DNA of 64,000 nt from Erodium maritimum (taxonomy: Eukaryota > Streptophyta > Magnoliopsida > Geraniales > Geraniaceae): assembly GCA_963921825.1 (NCBI GenBank), contig OY997596.1:59780754-59844753 (forward strand), read 5' to 3'. This document shows positions 24,406 to 35,996 of this stretch, in pieces. The notes beneath the pieces were generated by a model. The model was not told the DNA's origin. It was given only the letters and a program-made list of their open reading frames with translations, and ran no database searches. The position numbers and the translations under genes are program-made. Numbering within the stretch: position 1 is the first letter of the stretch; each line of letters begins with the position of its first letter.

Positions 24406-25987
24406 ATAAACGGTCTATATGACATTTCCATTTTTCATTAATAAAATTACTCGCTCTTGTGCTAAAATAAATTATTTTAAGACAAGTTGTTACTTAGTTT
24501 TTTTAAACTAGCATGTAAATAAGAAGGGAAAATAATTTCATCATTTTGAAAATTATGTGGGTCAAATATGGGTCACATGTTTTAAGTGTTTTTTAATGTA
24601 AGTTTTTAACATATTTTAACTAACAATATAACTAAACTTGTCGATTACAATTGTACATAAAACTCTAGTTGATTATTTCACTATTAGTTTGAGTTTTTAG
24701 TAGAACTCGTTCTTTAATATGCATAGTCTCATTCCATATAGACATGAGTTTTCAGGTTCCGTCCCTAATGTCGACGCCAACTCGATGTCTAGCAATTGTG
24801 TTACCGTGATACCAATATCGACGGGTTCAAAGTATCCCGACGAATTTGACAGCAAAATGATCAACTCTAAGTAATCTAATATTAGGTCGGAATTCAAATT
24901 GAATAAATACATTAACAATTTAATTACTTTTAATCAAATGTTGTATAACTTATGCAATATGGCACTCTACTATGGAGCAGTAAATACATGATTGATGCTC
25001 GGAGTTTCCTTTACGACATATTTTAGAAATGTGAAGTCGATTAATGAGATGAGCTGGATCAGCAGTCGAGATCTCTGAACCCGTTACGTTTCAACCGAGT
25101 CATGTCAGGGGCCTGCCCAACCAAGCCCATCATAATTCGGCCCATTCCACACCAGTAGACATTCACAATGAAAATCACTTAACCTTCCAAAATGGTGTCG
25201 AATCAGTGTTTGAAAGCATCGTCGAATCATACGTTTGGTAGATTTTTATCGTTAAATCTTTGCTACAGAGTCGGTGCTGTGTCGAATCTTTGAAACTGTG
25301 TATTCAACGTCAATGAATCTAAATACTCTAACGTAGGTCTATTCGACGGATTCGGGCCTAGCTGAATCGGGCCCAACGAATCCCCGGTTGACGCATGGAA
25401 ACGAAATAGAAGACGATATTTAATATCAGCTTTAAATATCGAACCGAAAAAACGTCTTCTTCACGAATCCTCTGCAACTCGATCAGTACCAGCATTTCTC
25501 CGATCATTTTTCCACAAAACCGACGTTTCTCCGAGACGTTCTCTAACGTAAATATTTCTCCGAGCGGTCAAAATAAACCGATTGTGGAAGATCTTAGTTA
25601 CTACCTTCTACCGAGGTGGGGGATGAAGTGCTGGTGCCATGCTCCATACACGTGCACGTTTACAGGGGGCGATGATGAGGTTCGCTATCATGCGCAGGCT
25701 GTGAAGTACGCTGTTATTGACTCGGAGTAAGAACAGTTTGATTTGATATTAAGTGAAATTAACAGGACCCATACGCAATTAAAGGTTAATCGAGGGATCA
25801 CCTTGAAAACTCGAAGCCAATAAGTGAAAGCTAATCTCAATCTAATCCACAAAACCGCTTTTAAAGTCAGTCCAAATCCAAACACGGGCAAGCTGACGTC
25901 AGCGCCGGTCAGAAATGGAGCACGGCCATCTCTCTAACCACCCACTTCGCACTTCGACCCAAACCTCTCTCGTCTCTGTCTCATCCC
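24406..25987. other. Spacer upstream of the trihelix gene
   Basis: No gene was recognised. The last 100 bases before 25988 are CT-rich and plausible as a 5' untranslated leader. Confidence 0.35.
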
Positions 25988-28371
25988 ATGGATCGCCCGA
26001 GTCCGCTCAGCGCCGCCGCCTCCGCCGCCCGCGGCGGAGGAGGAGGCGGAAGAGAAGACTGCTGGAGCGAAGGAGCCACCGAGGCTCTGATCGAGGCCTG
26101 GGGAGGCCGATACGCGCAGCTGAACCGTGGAATCCTCCGCCAGAAGGACTGGAGGGAGGTGGCGGAGGCGGTCAACGCCCGGCGAGACGGCGGCAAGCCC
26201 CCGAAGACCGATGCCCAGTGTAAGAATCGGATCGATACGTTGAAGAAGAAGTACAAGCTCGAGAAATCGAAGCCCGTCCCCTCCAGATGGCCCTTCTTCT
26301 CCCGATTGGACTCGCTCGTCGGCGCCAATCCGGCCGCGAAGAAGCCCTCGACCCTCACCTTCACTCTCAAATCCTCCAAATCGAGATCCAACCCTGTTCC
26401 GGTTGGGGTTTCGGGGAGCGAGTCGTCGGAGAGCTCCGTCGATGGGGTTGACGATGACGATGACGATGAGGTGGGGTTTGATCGGAGAGACGCGGTGAAG
26501 AAGCACCGATCGGAGATCGTGGGTTCTTCCGATGGGTCTGCCTGCAGGGAATTGGCGAGGGCGATTCTGAAATTTGGGGAGGTTTATCAGAGAACTGAGA
26601 TCTCCAAGCAGCAGCAGGTGATGGAGCTGGAGAGACAGAGGATGGAGTTCACTAGGGACCTCGAGCTCCAAAGGATGAACATGTTCATGGACACCCAGTT
26701 GGAGCTTGAGAAGGTGAAGAGCCAAAAATCCGCTCCCGGATCAGGTGAATTTCAAACCCTTCCTCTGCAATGTCTTCATTTACCTTTTGATTACTATAAT
26801 TCAGATGCATATGAGTTTATCCAATTATGAACAGTAATGCTAAGGAAATTGTTACATTAGTGTATTCAGTATTGCTTTGAGAACTTGCTATTCGGTTGGG
26901 TTTACTCTAGATTTACGTTCAGTTTTAGATTTGATATTGGTCGGTGATGTATCTCAAATGGTGTTTGTGGACTTTAGTTACTCAATCTTAGCTGTAAAGA
27001 ACCCCGAAAATGGTTGATCAATTTAAAACCACAGGTCATGGAAAGCTTTTAGGACATGTCAATTATTTTGGTTGGCCATTCTTTCTTACTCACCAGCATG
27101 CTGCCTCAAAAGCTTCTGTTGGTTGTTTATGGTTGGTGATGTTTGATGTCCATTCGAGTTTATTTTACTGTGTTGAGAATGTGTCATGTTTGGCCTATGA
27201 TTAGTGCAGATTCTAACTCTGTAATTACTTGTTTAGTTAATGATGGAAGACCAAACATAGTTAGATATGCATGATAAGGCATGTGTGCTTATCTAAATCA
27301 ATTTCATCAAAGAGGTGTGGATCTAATTTGCTCTCATTTTGAGCAAGAACAGTAGAATGTGTTGGAATTGCTAGTAGTGTTTACTCATTGATTATGTTTC
27401 TGGAAAAAAGAGTCTTATGATGGTTTAAAATAGAACAAGGCCTTTAAATATATAGGGATAATTGCAAAAAAGTACCTTGGGGTATTCATTTTTTGCAACT
27501 TGTAGCCTACTTTTTTGATAATTAAAAAGAATGTACCCTCAGTTCATCTTTTTTTTATATATAAAAATGCTGGTTTTGCCCTTGCATTTGAGAAATTCAA
27601 GGGGTACGGGAATTTGGATTTTTTGTTCTTTATTTATTATTTTTAAAGTTTTCAAGTGTTCAATCGTCATTTTGAAACAAATTTATACAAAGTGCAACAC
27701 AAAAAAGACAAGTTTAGTGTACATTTTTGCAATTATCAAAGAAGAGGGCTACAAGTTGCAAAAAGTGAATACCTCAGGGTACTTTATTCAACTGCTTTCT
27801 TCCCCATAATCCTATTATATTGGAGCCCTATACCTTTAAAAGGTCAAATTAGAGATGAGATGAGAAATTTCGCAAAAAAGAAGAAGAAACGATCGTGATG
27901 ATCAAACTTAAACAGCTTGAATTCTATAGAATGTATATTTGTGGATCTCTGCACATGTCTATAGTTATGTTTTCAGCTTCTTTTTTTTGGTTGTAATATC
28001 ATCTCTAGATTTTATCGGTTCTTCCAGAAAGTTCTTAACAATATGTCACAAAAATTTAAAAGTCACGCCCGACTGAAATGCAAAGAAATTTTATTATAAT
28101 TTAGGGATAACTGCATAAAAGTACCCTGAAGTATTCACTTTTTGCGAGTTATAGCCTTCTTCTTTGACAATTGCAAAAAAGTGTCATGCACTTACCTGTT
28201 TGTTGCATGTTGTGTAAATTTGTTTCAAAATTATGATTGTAGCTGTTTGCAAGTGCCATGAACTGAGTTAATCTATTACTGTCTGCGAGTTATAACCTTC
28301 TTTTTTGATAATTGCAAAAAAAGTGTCATCGACTGAGCTAACTGTCACCGGTTGCAGGAAAGAAGGTATAG
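25988..28371 (+). CDS. Trihelix transcription factor (SIP1/ASIL-type)
   Basis: A DNA-binding transcriptional regulator of the plant trihelix family. Exon 1 (25988-26744) encodes 252 residues. After a Gly-rich start, the trihelix domain spans about residues 24-95 with the hallmark tryptophans W26, W38 and W55 and a basic [12 protein letters not shown] helix. [10 protein letters not shown] follows. An acidic DDDDDDE run and a C-terminal coiled-coil rich in Glu/Gln/Arg ([18 protein letters not shown]) complete the SIP1-clade layout. The frame continues to 26830 if unspliced, but its last 28 residues look like translated intron. A good donor (CAG/GTGAAT) lies at 26745. The acceptor TTGCAG at 28351-28356 gives a short end GKKV and stops at 28371; an alternative acceptor ending at 28362 gives a 20-codon end stopping at 28424. 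The intron holds two family-A MITEs. Confidence 0.85.
27455..27790. mobile_element. Long-TIR MITE, family A, copy 1
   Basis: The left end gggataattgcaaaaaagta continues to a gcaacttgtagcc segment. The right part carries the inverted version: caaagaagagggctacaagt and a right end near gggtacttt. It lies in the trihelix gene intron. Related copies are at 28103, 52470, 56360 and 60352. Confidence 0.75.
28103..28340. mobile_element. Long-TIR MITE, family A, copy 2 (partial)
   Basis: It starts agggataactgcataaaagt and contains the family segment tagccttcttctttgacaat. Instead of an inverted right arm it shows a second left-arm-like stretch (taaccttcttttttgataat), so it is rearranged or truncated. 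It ends a few bases before the candidate splice acceptor of the trihelix gene. Confidence 0.6.
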
Positions 28372-28424
28372 CTGATGGGAAGGGCGATCAGAACAATAAT
28401 CTAAGCACATCGTCCTTAATGTAG

Positions 28425-29653
28425 TATTTTGTAATTTTTTGTCAGTTTCAAGTGTTTAGCTTAGCGATCTGTCCTAGTACATGTGTGTATGTTTTGTACT
28501 GTATCAATGGTTGTAATATATATGTATACATGTTTATCTATGAACTGTAAACCTTTTTTTTGGTAGCTCCTTGAGAGTTGACCTGAAAAATGGAACTATT
28601 CTCCTGCGCAATAAATATTAAATAGGATCTGTGATCTTTCAGTGCGGGCAATGGGCATATTTGTTTGTAAAAGTTGCACCTATTCACATTGTTTGAAATT
28701 AGATTCCGCAGATGAGATCTACCAAAGATATCACTCAATGGTTTCGGGTTTATTTTTCGACGAGAAGAGCTTTCTCTTCCGCTAAATATGAACTACTAGG
28801 TGAAGAACATTAGCGACGAGATTAGAAAAGCCTTCAATATAATCCGACGGCCGGTCTCTAGCAATATCTTTTGGTTGTTCTTTTGTTTTATTCAATCCAA
28901 GAGCATCTATAGTTTAAGACTTTGTTGTTGGCTGATAAATAGATGTTTTGGAATTTGGATGAAAGGTGTATAGCAAAATATAGTTTTTGAAGATAAAAAA
29001 ATCAATGAAGGCTACAATCATATTGTCGATGCTTCTAGTCGGTCTATAGGTAAATATGAGAAATAAAACTAAAACATCTTTTTTTAGCCTCTTGAACTGC
29101 AAATAAAAGTCTATTAGTCACAATGAAAGAAAAAAGAGAAACTGATTTTTTTTCTTTGTAGTCTTAGTCAGGATGAAGAATTGCGAATGCTCTAAGCACT
29201 CCTTCACCCAGAGCATTTTTGCGAGCACAACCCGACCGACCATTCATTCGATCATCGTCGTCAATAGGAGGCCTCGACGGTCCTCAATGGTCACGCCAAA
29301 CCCCGCGTCAAACCCTTACACCCTGATCCAAATCACACCCTCCACTCTCGAGAAGTTGATAGACACATCGAACCCATTCCCAACAAAACCGATAACACAA
29401 ATCACGACAACTACAAACAGATCGAAACAAACAAAAAACCACAAAGACAAGACCGCAACAGAAGCCAATACAAAACAAAATCTCACAAACTCCCAAAATC
29501 AATTCCCTCGAAAACGATCAACATGAAACTTTGGTGACATTTTGATCCAAACCCATCTCTCATATCACAAATAAGAACACAAACCAAACCCAAAACTAAA
29601 CAATAAGAACCTCCATCAACAAGAGTACGGTACTCGGCTGCTCTGCCCAACAC
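28425..29653. other. Spacer between trihelix and LBD genes
   Basis: The probable 3' untranslated region of the trihelix gene lies first. A 117-codon Asn/Thr/Lys-rich frame at 29173-29526 has no recognised domain. Nothing else is supported. Confidence 0.35.
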
Positions 29654-30109
29654 TCATCGACGCCCCAAATCCACCGCCGGAACCTCAACATTACACCCAA
29701 AATAGGCCATAACATCACCACCATCAACAACCCCAAAATTAGAAGAAGAAGTAGTAGAAGCGACACCGTATCGAGCCAAGCGAGCTCTGGCAATGGCGAG
29801 ATCATGCTGAAGCTCAACCATCTTCTTCTGCAGCAATGCAATGGCGCCAATACAGCCATAAACAGGGTCCTTGAGCCTGGCCTCGGCCTCGTAGGCCAAG
29901 GAATTGACGGTGTCCTCTCGCTGCTCCTCGGGGACCTCGGTGAGGATCTTGCTCACATTGCTGGCCCCGAACACCTTGTGCACTCCGGCGAACTTCTTTG
30001 GCTCGTCGGCCCGGAAATAGGGGGCGAATATGCAGTTGGGAGTGCACCTCCTCTTGAGGAACTTGCAGGCCGCGCACGAGGAGCTCGATCGGGGCTCGTA
30101 GCTCTTCAT
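29654..30109 (-). CDS. LBD21: LOB-domain (LBD) transcription factor, LBD21-like
   Basis: A plant-specific DNA-binding regulator of 151 residues. The LOB domain is complete and class I: the zinc-binding C-block has C12, C15, C22 and C26 in CX2CX6CX3C spacing, followed by the GAS block (FAGVHKVFGASNVSKIL), the invariant DPVYGC segment, and a leucine-zipper-like coiled coil (IALLQKKMVELQHDLAIA and following residues). The N-terminal EPRSSSSCAACK and the EVPEEQRE-TVNSLAYEAE segments match what I recall of Arabidopsis LBD21, which sits next to trihelix and SAM50 genes there as it does here. The C-terminus is short and variable as usual. No intron is needed. Target genes are unknown. Confidence 0.93.
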   Translation of the reverse strand: MKSYEPRSSSSCAACKFLKRRCTPNCIFAPYFRADEPKKFAGVHKVFGASNVSKILTEVPEEQREDTVNSLAYEAEARLKDPVYGCIGAIALLQKKMVELQHDLAIARARLARYGVASTTSSSNFGVVDGGDVMAYFGCNVEVPAVDLGRR

Positions 30110-30351
30110 CGTCGAAGAGCTCGTTTTTTCGAGGTTACAGGTTCGAATCTCAGTGAATATACTTGTCTGGGAACGGGCGTGGGCGGAAGATTAAATTGGG
30201 TTAAAATAAGATTTCTCGGTTTTCTTTCTGATCGGGAGAAAAAGAGGGATTGATGTGGGTGAGATAGTGAGAGGTGTGAAAGTTCAATTTGGAATGGATT
30301 GGGTTGGGGGAAAGAAGTTTGGTTGGTGAGGCAAATACATGTGTATTGCAC

Positions 30352-32158
30352 TATTCCTACTCATGATGTTGCTAAGGAATCCAAGTATTTGAAGTGACAA
30401 CACTAATTAATGTGAGGATGATGTTTTTCATATTGCAACGACTAAGTAAATGTAAGGTAGTTTCTTGTAGGAGTAAATAGTAATAGATCGTGTAAATTTA
30501 GAGTATTATCTTTCGAACGATAAAAGAAATTCATTATATTTGATAATTGGCGTGATATTCTTAAAGATACAATTAATAGAGTCTCTTTAGGTTTCAAAAT
30601 CTAGTGCGAAACCCTCACACATAGGTATATGCATCGATGATTGGGAATAAAAAAATACCTATTTTTATCGTAGGCGATCATGGGACTATCACAATTTCAG
30701 GTTGACTACTACATATTTTGTCACTATGCTGGGGGCATAGGTTCTCATGAAGCTCGACGGGCTGCTTCTCAGTCATCGCCTGAATTCCTTCCAACCCATC
30801 CTCCCCAATTTTTCTATAGGAGGGGGCAATCATCAACCCTCTTCCCCCGTGAAAAACCCTAAAGACCCATCTAGAGAAGTAGCGGTTATAGTCCTTCCTA
30901 CCCCCGAGTTAGGAAGGACGATGGACGTCAGCGAACCCTCCTCTATCTCCCCTAGAGGACGAGTGGTACATGTTGGGTTAGACGTCTTAACTGGTGCTGA
31001 AGGCTTAGGCAGGATGATGGAACTCAGATGGGTGTGTGGTGTTAGGCCCATGGGGGGAGTTGGATCAGTTGACACCGATTGTATCCCCGGACCTTCCCTA
31101 TAAGATGCAGCTTCATCTAAATGGCGCAAACCCAATTGAAGGGGGGCCATGTTCCATGATTTGGCCAGTCCGTGGAACTGGGTCGAGTCCAGAGGGGTGG
31201 TCCATCCCTGATAACGCGAATAAGCAAGCGTTCGCGACCGTCTCCCCCACCACTCCAGGAGAAAAGGGAGAGCAGGTCTCAGACCGACGAAGCACATAGA
31301 TCTGGCTGGCTTAAGAGGGACATGAGGCCGGGGCTGAATCGCCGGAAGGCCTACCACCACTCTGACTCCGTGCGAGTGCGCTCTCGAGGGGGTTGAGGAC
31401 CTTTGGTTTTGTTGGGATGACCCCATAGTCTCGACCTAGGTATTTACAGTGGCTTACGGGCACACCACCAACGAGGATGTAACCACGTATGCCGAGGGCG
31501 GTGGAAAAGCCATTAAGGCTCATAAGAATAGAGTAGCTACGTTCTTATGGTTCCCAGTGTCGAAGCTACACTCCTTTTTCGATCATAAAATGCTCATCAA
31601 ACGATACACGAATCCACGTCTTTTCGATCCGAAGCCACATGTGTTATCCACATCAACCTTCAACTAAAAGAATAAATGTACAAAATAAATGTCATTTCAA
31701 AGGAGGAACACATGGTGGTGAAAGAGAGTGGGAAAAGGTTGATACTTAGGTGATGGCTTTTTCCCTCAAAAGAGAGCCTTCCCATGTTTGGCTTTTGTCG
31801 TTTTTGAGGACACAACCCCATCTTGTAGGACATGTCTCAACAGTGTATTGCCATGATATTGGGGTCCTTGATAGGACCTCTGACTGTGTAGATATTTCTG
31901 GTTTAGGACACTGCCAGAGGCTCGTGCAGGTGATTGATTCAAGGGACAAAAGATGGATGTGTGTGAGGATACCTACCCTTATGTAAGTCTTTTTAACGGG
32001 TTCCAGAGGTCAGGGCTTTAACAAGACATTTGAGTCATGGACAGAGAGTATTGCAAAGTGAATGGATGTCACCTGAGAGCGGGGACGGCAGAGTCTGTTT
32101 TGAGGGTTGAGTCGGTTAAGAAATAACAAAAATATGATGTTTTTATCTAGCTCTTTTC
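30352..32158. other. Spacer with an unassigned GC-richer tract at 30660-31680
   Basis: Overlapping frames on both strands reach 197 codons (30833-31426, minus) but show no recognised domain, and no frame is clearly favoured. The composition and sharp edges suggest decayed transposon or gene material. Confidence 0.25.
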
Positions 32159-32161
32159 TTA

Positions 32162-34355
32162 GAGCATGAACAACAGAGAGACCATTGGTGAGGTCCTGGG
32201 AGTGAGGCCTTGTGCTGACTGGACAAAAGTGAGGTCCTAGGAGTGCAGAATAGTGGGTGTTTTGTAATGAAGAGGCCCTCTGAGATCCTAGGAGTGAGGC
32301 CCTCTGATTATTAATTGATATTTTGTTGTTTTATTTAATTCTTTATCAGAAATCGTTTAAATTATTTTAAATATAAACAAATGTGAAAAAATAATAATTA
32401 ATGAGAATAAAAAATAATAAATAAATTGAACACAAATAAAAACTAACTTTTAATCTTATTGATCTCTTTTAATACAACCCACAAAAAAGTACATGCTCAA
32501 GAAGCATCAGGTGGTGGTTGTCGTCGAAGATCTTCAACTTCATCTTCAAGGGCATCCAAGACTCTCCGCGTTCGTCTCTTCAATGTATTGTGCTCTGCCA
32601 AATGTTCTTCGCTGAAACTGGAGGTATACAAAGTCATGTACAAGGTCATGCTTGCTTCCCACTTTTCGGTTATCTTGTGTAGCATGCGGGTCCTTTCTGC
32701 ATAGCGTTCATCCCTTGTACGTTCAACCTCCAGCTGTGTACGTTTAGCCTCTAGCCGTGAACGTTCCAGGTCGGCGAAGGCAGGCATTTGGGCCGTGAGG
32801 AGGGTCGCCTTGTTTGAGGCCTTCGCTGCCTTCTTTCTTTGCGGTCGGGTTCGGGTAGAGGGACTTGGGGCGGCCTCAGGGGATGGGTGTGTGTCGCTGA
32901 GAGGGACCTCAGTCCCCTCGTAGTTGTCGGAAGCTCCCCATTCTGGTTGTTGGGACTCACCACTGAGAGGTGTGTACTCGTCCCCTGTGCTTGTGGGTGG
33001 GGTTGAGCTGTAAGCCCCAGCCACATCCAACCGTTGTCGTTGTTGGCGTACTTGTTGACGGCGGACATTTCCCATTGTGCCTTCCTCGGCAGTGAACTTG
33101 TCGACGCCCTCGAGCTTCATCACCCAATGATCCAGGTCGAACTTTAGTGGGTGGGCACCCACTTTCCCTGCTTTCACCCACATTTCCTTCGCACGTCTCA
33201 TGTGCTCCTCGTGGTTGGCGCCGCTCGCATACTCGTCCTTGAAGGACTTCAAATACCCGAGGAACCTCCTTGTCTGCCCAGAACCTCTGAGCCAACGTTT
33301 CTTGAGAGCTTGCCAGTCGCGATCTTGGAGACTTGGCTTCAAGTTGTATTTCCTCTTAATAGTGCACCAGAATGTGTTTCCGGCTTGAGAGTTGCCCTTG
33401 ATGGAGTCTTTTGTAGTACTCAACCAGCAGTCTATGAGGTGGATGTCTTCCTCCTTGCTGAATGTCCGCCCATCCGGCTGTGGTGCTTGGGGTCGGGCTC
33501 TGGGTCGTCGTTGGGAAGGTCCGGTAGAGGATGGTTGGGGGAGTTGTACGTCAGGTAGTGGGTGCCCGAGGTAGTTGTAGAATTGGGGTGGCATCGAGAA
33601 CCCTTGTCCTTGTGGGTTCATTCCAAACGGTGGCGTCTGGAACCCTTGTGGGTGCATACCAAATTGTGATGGCACCTGGAACCTCGGCGCCATTTGAAAT
33701 TGTTGGGGACAGAATTGCCCTAATACAATAAATTAATTAAATTTTTTAATACAATACATTAATACAATAAATTAATTACAAAAATTACGTTACATAAATA
33801 ATAAGTTTGCACTTACCTGAGCTCGACCCCGGTTGCGAGTATGGAGAGAAAGCGAAGTTGTCCCGATTGTCTGCTAGCATGTCTTGCAAATTCTGTGCCA
33901 GTTCTTCGGCGTTGAATCGGACTTCGTCACCAGCTGACTGTGCACGGGACCCAACGTCGCCCGACATTTTTCACGAGAATAATTGAAACGAGAGAGGAGA
34001 ATTTGGGAAGGGGAGAGTGAAGTTGGAGAGTGAAAGTGGAGATTGGTGTGGAAAAAATGAGAAGGGGATGAGTATTTATAGGCTTTTATTTTGCTGATTT
34101 TTAATTAAAAAAAAACTAGCCGTTTGTGACCGTTGTCAACGGTCGGCTGACGAGGCCACGTGGCGGCACTGGAGAGGTCCAGCGCAGCGAGGGAGCGAGG
34201 AACGCGGACCGCGCGCTCGGCCAGCAACCGAGGGGCGAGGAGCGAGGAGCGGGAGCGCGTGTTTCAGGAGCGCGGACCGCGTTTTTTCGCTTCCACAACG
34301 GGTCGGACCGGGCGCGCGCGGAGCGGGGGCGATGAGCGTTCCGTTGTTCATGCTC
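32162..34355 (-). mobile_element. PIF/Harbinger-type transposon carrying only ORF1
   Basis: The element has 13-bp perfect terminal inverted repeats, GAGCATGAACAAC at 32162 and its complement ending at 34355. It is flanked on both sides by the target duplication TTA (32159-32161 and 34356-34358), the Harbinger signature. Length is 2194 bp. Inside is one spliced gene encoding a Myb/SANT-like protein, the accessory ORF1 of this superfamily. Only 335 bp and 388 bp remain between that gene and the ends, so a DDE transposase gene is absent. Near the left end a gaggtcctaggagtg-type motif occurs three times, resembling subterminal binding repeats. The right subterminal 200 bp are strongly GC-rich. 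Confidence 0.85.
32497..33967 (-). CDS. Harbinger ORF1: Myb/SANT-like DNA-binding protein
   Basis: This two-exon gene encodes 457 residues. Exon 1 is 33817-33967 and starts MSGDVGSRAQSAGDE; the donor is TCAG/GTAAGT. Exon 2 is 32497-33719, after a TTGTATTAG acceptor; the joint reads SSSGQFCPQQFQM in frame. A Gln/Pro/Gly/Phe-rich N-terminal region is followed by a Myb/SANT or trihelix-like domain from about residue 136 (TFSKEEDIHLIDCWL), then W-x-x-L-K-K-R-W, and a C-terminal charged coiled coil of the NAM-associated type. In this superfamily ORF1 binds the element ends and works with a separate transposase. Plant databases often mislabel such proteins as glutathione transferase T3-like. The frame is intact, with no stops or frameshifts. 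The gene lies wholly inside the TIRs of its element. Confidence 0.85.
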
Positions 34356-34358
34356 TTA

Positions 34359-35996
34359 CGTTGGTGAATTTGTCGATCTTGGGAAATAGACTCATTTTCT
34401 TCTCTCTCACAGACTCTCTCCTTGTGATAGTTGAAGATTCTCTTCTAATTCGACCCTACAAATCGACTCCCAATACGACTCAACCGCAAAATCGACCTCC
34501 AATATGGGTATTCTAAGAAAAGATACAGTGGGAGAGAGGAGAAACATACCCTCAAGGTGAGAAGTTAGAGCATCTCCAATGTATTAGGCGATTCAACCCG
34601 TCTAATTCAGACAAATTGTTCCGATTCGCCCCTCATCCTATAATGTTAGAGGCGATTTTGTCAGGCGAATCCGTACAAACAGTCCAGATTTACCCTCCTC
34701 CCACAATAAATATTAGGGCGAATTGAATCTGTTGGACGAATACACAAGACGATGATCGCATCTGGAGAGAGAGATTCGCTCAAAACCGTCAAAACCCATT
34801 TTTTCAACCATTCTCATCTCCCACTTGCCCCACTTTCGCTCTCCGTTATAGGTGGGCTAAGAACAGTAACTGGCGTGTCATCAAGCTCTTTGGCAATGTT
34901 ATAATGTACTCACAAACACTTTGATTATGAAGAAACAAACAATACACACGAAGACAACCACAAGAATAATGAGGTTCACCTACACCGATGTTGATAGACT
35001 ATGTCCATAGATATTTTAAGTACTGTATGATATATCCAAAATATTCAAATATAGTAATTCTGAAATTAAAATTACCATTTTTATATAAGGGTTAATTGCA
35101 TTTTGTATCTCTTTGGAATTGGTAACATATCTTTAGTGCACCAAACTTTTATAACTTTCAGAAAGGATCTTACGTTTCTGTAACACATCTTTAGTGGTTA
35201 TGAATGAGTCACATATCATTTAATATTTCTTATGTATTGGTAACAGAAATGCCTTATGAATTGATCACAAATCATCAAAATTACGTAAATTTGACAGAAA
35301 TTTTGTCTAATGCATTATCAATACATAAGGGGTACTAAAAGTAGTTTACCCTTCATATAATTACTACTACAAATCTGGAGAAAATTTGTTTTTTTACTTA
35401 TCCCAAATAATTATCACTTTGTCTTAAATTCCCAACTCGTTATCGATTTTTTTCCAGTTTGTGTGCTAGTTGGAATAACTCACTCGTAAGTTATAGCAGC
35501 GTGCAAGAGCCAATGCGTATGAAAAATGCAAGAGAATTCTCTCAAGAAGGGTTTTCCCTAAGCAATAGAAGTTTAGGAGCTTAAGTGATACTTGAACCTG
35601 AAGATTGTCTCTGAGATGGAAGAACGATGAACGAGTCTATCTCCAGCGGTTGCTCCACCCATGTGAATATGTATATGTTCCTCGTGTTGAATCAACATTC
35701 ACGTAAATAGACCTATCTTTTTCTTCAAGGATGGTTATTAGTATAAGCGTAAGAAAATACCGATAACCTGATTGCCTCCAAATGGCAAGCACAACTATTA
35801 GGATTTCAAATTGTGTCACCCCAATTTATGAATGAAAGTTGTGGTTCTTTTTCTAAGCACGTCCAGACTATATCTGGAATTACAAAAAATTGACACCACC
35901 TAAAATTAGGTATAAGAGTTATCAAGAGCTCATTTACCGAGAACGAGAGGGGCTTTATGTCACCTGACATCGAATTGGAGTCGAGAGATCCAGAAC
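34359..35996. other. Spacer with MITE-like ends
   Basis: At 34566 ttagagcatctccaatg resembles Tourist/Harbinger termini, without a clear partner. A candidate short inverted element lies at about 35089-35353 (left gggttaattgcattttgta, right agtagtttaccct), with weak arms. No genes were recognised. Confidence 0.3.

Noticed and set aside
25934..26725. 263-codon minus-strand frame opposite the trihelix gene
   Set aside because: It is an antisense shadow of a GC-rich exon; the plus strand has the clear trihelix domain.
26745..26830. Unspliced tail of the trihelix frame
   Set aside because: Its 28 residues are unlike the family and begin right at a consensus GT donor, so it is probably intron.
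28900..29200. Possible element with agagcat/atgctct ends
   Set aside because: The terminal match is only about seven bases and there is no target duplication.
30120..30165. tRNA-like T-arm sequence (ggttcgaatctc) upstream of LBD21
   Set aside because: No acceptor, D or anticodon arms can be folded around it.
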